Shown one piece after another: positions 56,934 through 64,000 of a stretch of DNA of 64,000 bases. Source of the DNA: Nepenthes gracilis (lineage: Eukaryota > Streptophyta > Magnoliopsida > Caryophyllales > Nepenthaceae). The notes beneath the pieces are model-generated. The model searched no databases. It was given only the letters and a program-made list of their open reading frames with translations, and was not told where the DNA came from. Positions within the stretch are counted from its first letter, which is position 1; every line of letters starts with the position of its first letter. A program made the translations under genes and the position numbers. Where the stretch lies: contig BSYO01000014.1 of assembly GCA_033239525.1 (NCBI GenBank), forward strand, positions 9,160,021 through 9,224,020, written 5' to 3'.

Positions 56934-57950
56934 ATGTCACAATTAGAAAAAGATAGCAAAAGAAGATGGGAGATCCATGAAGATGAAACTCTTGTTGCTA
57001 GTATGGTTTAGTTATTTAATGCCGGTACACACAATGCTGATAATGGTTTTAAGTCAGGTTACTTGCTTGAGTTAGAGAGAATGTTACGACAAAAATTGCC
57101 AAATTCGTCTTTAAAGGCAACCCCACATATTGTTTCCAGGATAAAGACGTTGAAAAAGGATTGGAGTGTTGTATATGATATGATAAGGAGTACGAATACT
57201 TTCAGATTTGGGTGGGATGATTCACGGAAAATGGTTGTTGCAGAACCACACGTGTGGAATGCGTACATATTGGTATGGTAGTTGTTTTTCATTTTTAATT
57301 GCTTCTTAAAATTACTTATTAATCTAACATCTATTATATATTAACAATGACTGTGATATACTTTGTGTTTGGAGATGAGTCACAAGGGAGCTCTATCTGG
57401 AGAAAAAAATCGTTCCCATATTTCGAAGATTTGTCAATGATCTATGGTAAAGATCGTGCAACAAGGGCAGATGCACAAGCTGCTGAGGACATCATTGCTG
57501 AACTGCAGCTTAATAAACCAAAGAACGAGCAGTGGAGTGTAAATGATGTTCCAGAAGTGGGGATTGAAGACTTACTTGGCACTAATGATTCCCCGAGTTA
57601 GAATGTACAGCATGTGTCAACTCCAACTGAACCAAAGACGTCCAAGGGAAGGAAATGGAAGGATAGTACAGATATGACAAAAATAGCTGATTTTATTATC
57701 CACGCAGCTGATTCATTGACTATAAATATTGGCAAGCTCGGTAAAATGTTGAGCAAAAGCTCAGAAAATAACACGCCGGAGCAAAAGACGACGCAGTTAT
57801 ATACTATATAGGCTGAAATTCGTTCATTATCGATGAGTGAAAGGAATGCAGCATATATATGAAATGCATACGTGATCGACACTAATGGTGGGCCTACTTA
57901 GTATTCCACCAGAACAAAGATTGGAATTTATCAAACCATTTGTACTTTAA
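56934..57950 (+). pseudogene. PIF/Harbinger ORF1, Myb/SANT-like protein
   Basis: ATG at 56934 (MSQLEKDSKRRWEIHEDETL). The Myb/SANT-like DNA-binding part has NGFKSGYLLELERML and SRIKTLKKDWSVVYDMIRS and FRFGWDD; the second exon (from about 57375) has IWRKKSFPYFEDLSMIYGKDRAT, typical of PIF ORF1 proteins and plant relatives. An intron lies between about 57273 and 57374, with edges uncertain. Stops: TAG at 57009, 57599 and 57809. The tail reaches IPPEQRLEFIKP in another frame near 57905-57940. The protein would bind the subterminal GGAATAG repeats and help the transposase enter the nucleus. Confidence 0.8.
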
Positions 57951-58706
57951 AACATGTGGCTATCAAACAATTTGTAATTTTTCTTTTTCTACTACTCCAA
58001 CGTTGTAATGAATGGTTGTGGTGTTTTGAAAAAAGTTTAATATGCAGGTTTGGGGTTACGTGGTAAATTATATGGGAATATTATTACTTGACCTGTACGC
58101 TTTTCTATTGTATTTATTAAAATTTTAATTGTACGCAGTTTTTACATGATGATATTTTTTCAGGAATGTAATTTTGTTATTTTTATTTGTATGTATTTTA
58201 ATTGGAGCATGATGATATTTTTTTAATTTTCTGTATTGTAAAAAAATTATTTTAATAATAAATTATGTACATTAAATAATATGTATAATAAATATATATT
58301 ATATTATATTATATAAAATAATATGATAATTATAATATGTATAATTTTCTGTATTATTTTTATAATATGTAATATATTATATATTTATTAAATATGTATT
58401 TTACATGATACAATAATATAGTATATTAAATAATAATTCATAATAATATGTACATAATATATATATATATAATTATATATATGTATGTCATATAATATAT
58501 ATAAAAATATGTACATATGTGTGTTATTTTATATAATATATTTTCATAATTAATAAGGATAAAAGCGTCATTTTGAAAAATTCTCACATTATTCCTCATA
58601 CAATTCTATAAACTAAATATTGAAATATAAATTTTCAACTAATTCTATTCCCTAGATATAACTATTCTATTCCTACCTTATTCCATTCCAGCAACCAAAC
58701 GTGCCG
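57951..58706. other. AT-rich 3' end of the Harbinger element
   Basis: Mostly A and T with (TA)n and ATAATATG words at 58250-58530; no frame. It ends with the right terminal inverted repeat (58680-58706), preceded by ATTCTATTCC words that mirror the GGAATAG words of the left end. Confidence 0.7.
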
Positions 58707-58709
58707 TAA

Positions 58710-58956
58710 AAAAATCATCTATAGGAGATAAACAGCTTTAACTCATGATGGAGAGGAAAAAGGCATCCCAAGAAAAAAATGGGCTAATTTCCATATTCAA
58801 CGCAGCAACTGAGTAATGGGGAAGAAAGAATGGGCGATCGGCTAATTGAGTGTTTGGGGGCTGATTTTGGTTTTCATAAATGTTTAATGATAAATATGAA
58901 ATTAAAATCGATTTTTAATTTATTAATTATATTCATATAAGTATATAAGCACATAT
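58710..58956. other. short spacer between Harbinger and LTR H
   Basis: No frame or motif recognised. It ends with CATAT (58952-58956), the left target duplication of LTR H. Confidence 0.6.
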
Positions 58957-59146
58957 TGTAATATCCCAAATATTTTTTTAGAATAAAATTAATAAATTAG
59001 TTTTAATAATTAGTTTTAATTACTGTTAGGATTAAAATCTGATCTTTGGGCCTAATAAATTAAATGAATTGATGGATTAGGCCTGAATATTTAGACCGTT
59101 AATTAAAATTTAGATTAAATAGTAAATTAATCATTCGTTGACGAAG

Positions 59147-59178
<32 letters not shown>

Positions 59179-59274
59179 GAAATTTAGGTTAAGGTCTTAA
59201 ATAGAGGTAATTAGATAACTAACTACATAATAAATATTTTAAAAAGAGATAAAGAAATAAATATATATATTAGA

Positions 59275-59330
59275 AAAAATATGCTAATAAATAATAATAA
59301 TGATAATAAATGTATTAATAAATAATAATA

Positions 59331-59372
<42 letters not shown>

Positions 59373-59434
59373 GTATTAATAAATAATAATAATGGTAATA
59401 ATAATAATAATAAATGTATTAATAAATAATTATA

Positions 59435-59465
<31 letters not shown>

Positions 59466-59510
59466 ATATATAAATAAATAAATAATAATAATAATAATAA
59501 TAATAAATAT

Positions 59511-59591
<81 letters not shown>

Positions 59592-59600
59592 TAAATAAAT
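59275..59600 (+). repeat. (TAA)n microsatellite in LTR H
   Basis: Several blocks of (TAA)n / (AAT)n interrupted by ATGTATTAATAAATAATAA words; the longest block is 59515-59590. Preceded by a (TA)n run at 59146-59172. Confidence 0.9.
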
Positions 59601-59850
59601 AAAATGAGGAAAGAATTGGCTGAAGGAAGAAAAGAAAAAGAAAGAAAGAAGAAAGAAAAAGAAAGAAAAAAGGAAAGGAAGGAAAGAAAAAGGAAAAGAG
59701 AGAAAGGGAAAGGGAAGGAAAAGAAAAGGAAAGGAAAGAGAGAAGGGAGAGAGAGAGCTCAGCCGGGCAACGAAGAAGGAAAGAGGAGGGAGAGAGAGGG
59801 AAGGCGGTCCGGCGACGAGGAAGGAAAGAGGGGTGCGGCGCGCATGTGAA
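59600..59850 (+). repeat. purine-rich tract in LTR H
   Basis: GAAAGAAAAAG/GGAAAGG-type low-complexity sequence. The 81-codon Lys/Glu/Arg frame in it is a by-product of the composition. Confidence 0.8.
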
Positions 59851-60599
59851 ACTCTAGCTCACGCCTCCACTATTTAGGGGGGCAAGAGGGTTCGAGGAGG
59901 AGGAGAGCCGAAGTAGAGCAAAGTCACCGGGCCGCCGCGCTGCCGATTGTTGCGGTTGAAGTCGTCGTCAATGCCGATCGCTGCGGTTGAAGCCGTTGCC
60001 ATTGTCGTTGTCAGTTGTGCCATCGTCGCCGCAAATCCTCGTCGTCGTTAATCCCTTGTCGTTGCAAACCCTAACTGTCTCTGTTCAACAGGCAAGTGAA
60101 TTTCCTCTACTGTCATTTCTTCTCTAATTGCAAGTGAACCCTCTATTGTCATTCTACTCAATTTGAAACTGATTCCTCATAAATCCTTCCTTCTTCGTTG
60201 GTATTGTTGGCTATGTGCTCTTGGATTCGAAGTTTGATTCAAATCTGTCTCTCTCTCACTTTCTCTAATTCCACCATTTTGAGGCGTAAATTGGATGGTG
60301 TGCGCTCTTTGGGAAATTGATGAGAGAGCAATTAGTTGTTTACTCGTTTTTTGACCGGCCGATTTTGAGTGAGAAGCGTGAGCTTCGCGTTCGCTCGTCG
60401 TGCGTGTGGCCGAGTGTGGAAAAGGCTTAATGCCGCTGGATGTGGGTTAAGCATGTAGTGTGGGTATTGTGGAGATGTGTGTGCGTGCATATGTGTTGGC
60501 AGTGTGGCTGTGCGTGGGTCTGTAGCTGTGCTTGTGTGCGAGCTGTGTGCGAGGCGGCAGAGTGCTACCGTGCGTGTGTGAAGTTGTGATGCTGAGTTT

Positions 60600-60970
60600 G
60601 GTGAACGGCAGCATGGGCCATGGGCTGGGATGAATTGGGCTGTGGGTGTGGTGTTTTAGTGGGCCAATAATTAGGTTGTGTGTGTATTTTAGTGGCCCAA
60701 ATGTTGGGCTTGGCTGTGTTTGTGTGTTTTAGTGGGCCATGTGTTGGGCTGAGCTGTGTGTGTGTATTTTAGTGGCCCAAGTGTTGCGCTGGGCTGTGTG
60801 TGTGTTTTAGTGGGCCATATGTTGGGTTGGGCTGTGTGTGTGTATTTTAGTGGGCCAAGTGTTGGGCTGGGCTGTGTGTGTGTGTTTAGTGGGCTAGGTG
60901 TTGGGCTGTGTGTGTGTGTAGGTTTTGGGCCATGTGTGTGTATAGAACATGGGCTAGGTTAAGTTTGAAG
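60600..60970 (+). repeat. minisatellite TTTTAGTGGGCCAAGTGTTGG
   Basis: About seven units of 40-50 bases: GGGCTGTGTGTGTG, TTTTAGTGGGCCA and AGTGTTGGGCT. It yields spurious Val/Cys/Gly-rich frames. A (TA)n run follows at 61053-61076. Confidence 0.85.
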
Positions 60971-61042
60971 TTGGTGGATGGTAGTATAGTGGGCCACGGG
61001 TTGGAATTTGAAGATGGTGTATGTGTATATATGCGTGTGTTA

Positions 61043-61075
<33 letters not shown>

Positions 61076-61619
61076 GTTAATGTGTGGTTGTATGTAGCAT
61101 AGAGGATATTTACAGTTTGTGTATGTTGCATGTATAAAGGTGTATTGGCCTATATTCGGAGTGATACTGATTGTATGAAGAAACAAATATTGCCAATTAA
61201 TTTGTTGGAACCTTAAAAAATTAATTGGGGATGAAATTTGAAATAAAAATATCGTTGGCCTTTGTTGTAGGCATCGCTCCTGAATAAAATGGAAAAATAG
61301 TGAAGTAATTGAGCCGATGATATCTCGATCCATGTATCTCTGTTGGATGTTCTAAGATACGCTCCTTTGTGTTAGATTTGATGGCATGAGTATGGTCTGT
61401 GTCAGTACCGAACGACGTTCTTATTATTGATGTTGCAAAACTTTCTTTACGTTATACTCGGTTGTGTGAGTATTTGAATTGTTGGTTTCCTACGGTCAAG
61501 GTAAATGAAAGCGTATGAAAATCTTAAGGTATCTAGTCGAATGGGAGGCTACGACACCTTAGCGTGGTCTACACTTATCCGATACTGATTTCTGCATCAT
61601 GGTGATAATGAGGTATGTT

Positions 61620-62135
61620 TATAGTGGAGGGATACTTATAGCTATGTAACCATCATAGGAGATGATATCAGGGATATCATTCGGCGAGGGGAATCGGAGA
61701 TGGTATCGGCAGGCTACGGGTACAGCCTCTGGGAGGACTGTAGGGGTAGTTGGATACCATAGATAACCTCGTTGCACTTACCCGGCCGTTGGGGGCGTAA
61801 ATGCGCGGCCTTTGGTTCACGGTAGCAGAATAAGATCCAAGGATATTCTTATTATCTCATACAGTAGTGACCTCAAAATTAAGTTGATAATCAAATCTTG
61901 ATATTTCATCCAGTGAGTCAGGAGGGATGCTTATAACCTAATGACCATCACAGAGGATGATATCTGGGATATCATTGGCAAGGGGCATCGGAGATAGTAT
62001 CAGCAAGCTACGGGTACAGCCTCTGGGAGGACTGTAGGGGTAGTTGGATACTATGGATAACCTCGTTGTACTTAACCAGTCGTCGGGGGCGTAAATATGC
62101 AACCTTTGGTTCACTATGGTTGAATAAAGTCCAAG
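61620..62135 (+). repeat. direct duplication of about 215 bases in LTR H
   Basis: Copy one spans about 61620-61850 and copy two about 61920-62135. Both hold GAGATGATATC..GGGATATCATT, CTACGGGTACAGCCTCTGGG, AGGACTGTAGGGGTAGTTGG and GGGGGCGTAAAT. CAGCCTCTGGG..GGACTG recalls the GAGGACTGCCTCTGGGCC block of the D and F LTRs. Confidence 0.85.
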
Positions 62136-63006
62136 GAGATTCATTGTGATGTTTCATCATTGTTGATATCTCATGAGTTTGGGATTCGGTTGAATCCACG
62201 AGTTATATTCTATAGAATCCATGTGTCGGATTTTACGCTATTCGGATTCGGTGGAATCCATGTTGTTAATGTTGTTTACTGTTCATGTCATTCGCGCTGA
62301 CATTCGGACTAGGGAATCCCCACTTATTAGTGATATCGGATTCCAGGGAATTACAGTTGTTTATTGGCACTCTTGTTGTTTTTGGATGTGCGGGTCTTGT
62401 GGGACCTATTTTGCCTAGAGTCGTATTTACGACGTGTTGTAACTTACTCGGATATACTAGATGGTTAGAGTGATGTTGAGAATTTGTAGTTGGTATCCGA
62501 GATTGTTATTGTTGTATACCATTTTTTATTATTATCACTTACTGGGCTTTGGCTCACCCTTTTGTTTTCTTGGCTCCAGAGTAGACAGGTTGACACCATG
62601 ATAAAAGAGATCGCGTGAGTAGACTCCAGGCAGAGATGATCTCAGAGATTGAGGCTTTCCGGATAGAGACTTAAGATCTTGGTAGTATAGTTACTATTTA
62701 ACTTTTATTAGATTCCTCTATGAGGATTGATATTTCTCACATTGAGGTCATTTATTGAAGTTATTTGTTATTATTATGGATATTTATATGATGATACATT
62801 TATGATAATTATGAATTGTGTCTTAAATGATATTATAGAATTCATTAAAGTTGTTTGATGACATGTAATTGCCGATTTTGGACGATTCGAGAATATTAAC
62901 TAAGACGGTTCGGGTCGGGATCGGGGATCCGAGCTCGGGTCATCACATATATATTATTTCAATAAATTCTAATTAATATTTTAAGGTATTAAAAATAAAT
63001 ACTAAC

Positions 63007-63931
63007 TGATGGGGACGCCAATACCGGCCCAAATGGGATAAGTGGCCCAAAATCAATAGCAACCCATTTATATTTGGGATGATCAATACTGCTGTTGATC
63101 GGAGAAAGTCAGCAACTAGGTCGGGTGAGCCCCACGATAAACATGGCCCATGTCTAAATTAGCCCAAGCGCACCTTCCCAAGCCTGAACAGTCTTCTACC
63201 CTAATTCTCCGCATCTTCAAGAAAGACAATCTCATCTATAACGACAATCTCCCAAAATCAAAACGCATCGTAGGAGGAAGGCACACGAACCGGCGTGCCA
63301 TCCATAGAAGACACCCTAACGGTCGCTGCGTATGATATCTCTACGGAATGAAGGAAATCCTCATTCTTGACCGTTGCAGTCCTGGATGGCGAAGTGCGCC
63401 ACCTAAGGAAGGCAACGATCCCAACATAAGGCGGGCATCCTGCCTCGCCACATAAGGAAGGTAGTGGAAGCCCACTGCTATAAAAGGCCATGGAGATTCA
63501 CTCCACATGCATACTCTCTCATCTACTAAACACCTTCTAGCCTACTCAAGCTTACAGAAGCTCTCCACACTATTAAACTTTCCAATGCTCTCTCCCTTTC
63601 TCTTTGCTATTAGTTTCCTGCAGGCTAAGTGTTGAGAGAAATTGCTTTCTTCAAGCATTCATAACCAAAGCCATTCTCTTCCCGAGTGCACCTCCCACCA
63701 TCATCCTCATCCCAGCATCCATCTTCGCAATCACTGCATTTCACCTTCTAATTCTTAGAAGGCTGTTTACTAACTTGAGTGTCAGAATATTTTCGATGGA
63801 ACTAAATCCCGTCGTCACCTGACCTCTTGTTTGAAGTTGTCGTGTGTAGGATCCTAAGCTCAGTGGGTGGAGACCGGAATTCGATGGACCAACTCGATCT
63901 GAACCCATTCGAAATTTGGATCTAGGACGCA
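63007..63931 (+). mobile_element. 5' LTR of element G2
   Basis: Begins TGATGGGGACG and ends TAGGACGCA, 925 bases, aligned with LTR G1. TATA box CTATAAAAGG at 63479. The left flank is AT-rich (CTAAC, 63002-63006). It is followed by a primer-binding site, so a full element continues to the right of the window. Confidence 0.8.
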
Positions 63932-63935
63932 TTAT

Positions 63936-63950
63936 TGGCACCGTCTGTGG
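63936..63950 (+). other. primer-binding site of element G2
   Basis: TGGCACCGTCTGTGG lies five bases inside the LTR end. It differs by one base from TGGCGCCGTCTGTGG, a sequence commonly found just after the 5' LTR of plant Tat-like Ty3/Gypsy and related non-autonomous elements. It is unlike the methionine-tRNA sites of elements B and L, so G2 belongs to another lineage. Confidence 0.7.
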
Positions 63951-64000
63951 AAAGTGTTGACTAAAAGCTAACCGACCATCTTTTCCAAAACAATATCATC
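63951..64000 (+). mobile_element. element G2, start of internal region
   Basis: Leader sequence after the primer-binding site; too short to show gag. It continues beyond the window. Confidence 0.6.

Larger units (their letters stand above)
52619..58706 (+). mobile_element. PIF/Harbinger DNA transposon carrying host gene fragments
   Basis: Flanked by TAA on both sides (52616-52618 and 58707-58709), the target preference of PIF/Harbinger. Terminal inverted repeats: left CCCCATATTTGGTTGGAGGG, right (reverse complement) CGGCACGTTTGGTTGCTGGA, followed on both sides by repeated GGAATAG words. Inside are a CT-rich leader (52850-53060), captured gene fragments (53440-55190), a DDE transposase pseudogene (55592-56599) and the Myb/SANT-type ORF1 pseudogene (56934-57950). 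At 6.09 kb it is long for the superfamily; the extra length is the captured DNA. Confidence 0.85.
60092..62579 (+). other. candidate GC-AG intron inside LTR H
   Basis: CTGTTCAACAG|GCAAGTGAATTTCC opens and TTTTGTTTTCTTGGCTCCAG closes a 2.5-kb segment, at the same places relative to the LTR landmarks as in B1, K, D1 and D2. The short peptide found after the acceptor in the other families is not present here. Confidence 0.35.
58957..62945 (+). mobile_element. solo LTR H, about 4 kb
   Basis: Begins TGTAATATCCCAAAT and ends CGGGTCATCA, with CATAT duplications on both sides (58952-58956 and 62946-62950). No gag-pol is inside. In order: AT-rich start, (TAA)n microsatellite, purine-rich tract, GC-rich leader, donor ACAG|GCAAGTG (60092), GT-rich minisatellite, a duplicated block of about 215 bases, the phrase TACTGGGCTTTGGCTCACCC (62541) and acceptor TTGGCTCCAG (62579). 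The start resembles the LTR of element E. Its length and layout are those of the other LTRs, stretched by repeats. Confidence 0.8.

Noticed and set aside
59604..59849. 81-codon Lys/Glu/Arg-rich frame
   Set aside because: Low-complexity purine tract of LTR H.
60756..61131. Cys/Val/Gly-rich and Thr/His-rich frames on both strands
   Set aside because: By-products of the GT minisatellite and the (TA)n run.
58957..62945. Non-autonomous full element with its own short LTRs
   Set aside because: I could find no repeated ends inside. The whole span has the landmark order of a single LTR and one pair of target duplications.
1..64000. tRNA, rRNA or intact host genes
   Set aside because: I looked for tRNA-like folds, rRNA words and conserved plant exons and saw none apart from the captured fragments in the Harbinger element.

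Overview
This window reads as intergenic heterochromatin of a flowering plant, most likely a eudicot. It is AT-rich, has no intact host gene, and is almost wholly a stack of nested Ty3/Gypsy LTR retrotransposons plus one PIF/Harbinger DNA transposon. The integrase C-termini carry a chromodomain of the chromovirus (Tekay/Del-like) type, ending in variants of LVKVLWRNHSHEEATW. The Harbinger element carries pieces of plant genes. The species cannot be named from the sequence.

Layout (element letters are mine). 1-1618: AT-rich flank with a TATA box and a purine-rich leader. 1624-9879: element A (minus), 3' LTR at left, pol split by solo LTR B1 (6047-8614). 9880-23952: element B (minus), LTR B2 at left and LTR B3 at right, interrupted by plus-strand element D1 (11888-19160), which has gag-pol and a 3' LTR but no 5' LTR. 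23953 to about 27130: element C (plus), internally deleted. About 27130-32668: very decayed element K (plus) with a good 3' LTR. 32669-35608: end of element F (plus). 35609 to about 50440: element E (plus), split by solo LTR D2 (36295-38949) and by a rearranged minus-strand insertion L (41426-49273), whose first LTR itself holds solo LTR D3. 50441-51830: 3' end of element G1. 52619-58706: Harbinger element with TAA target duplications. 58957-62945: 4-kb solo LTR H with CATAT duplications. 63007-64000: 5' LTR and primer-binding site of G2, which runs out of the window.

Every coding region is broken. Many breaks are C-to-T changes such as CAG to TAG, as expected of methylated, silenced elements. 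Insertion order can be read from target duplications: F and D2 entered E; L entered E; D3 entered L; B1 and B entered A; D1 entered B; C entered the B3 LTR.

The signals I think most worth following are in the LTRs rather than in pol. (1) Otherwise different LTR families share a candidate intron of about 1.2-2.5 kb, starting just after the TATA box with an unusual AG|GCAAG donor and ending in a pyrimidine tract plus CAG. (2) Right at that acceptor, ten LTR copies from four families keep a short reading frame of pattern D-E-x-x-(x)-L-M/V/I-P/E-D-E...stop, with mainly synonymous differences between copies of the A family. (3) Several LTRs carry inverted or tandem TTGACC (W-box) arrays. (4) Three different elements have a stop codon at the same place between protease and reverse transcriptase. 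(5) The Harbinger element carries a presenilin-like fragment on one strand and a PAN-domain receptor-like fragment on the other.
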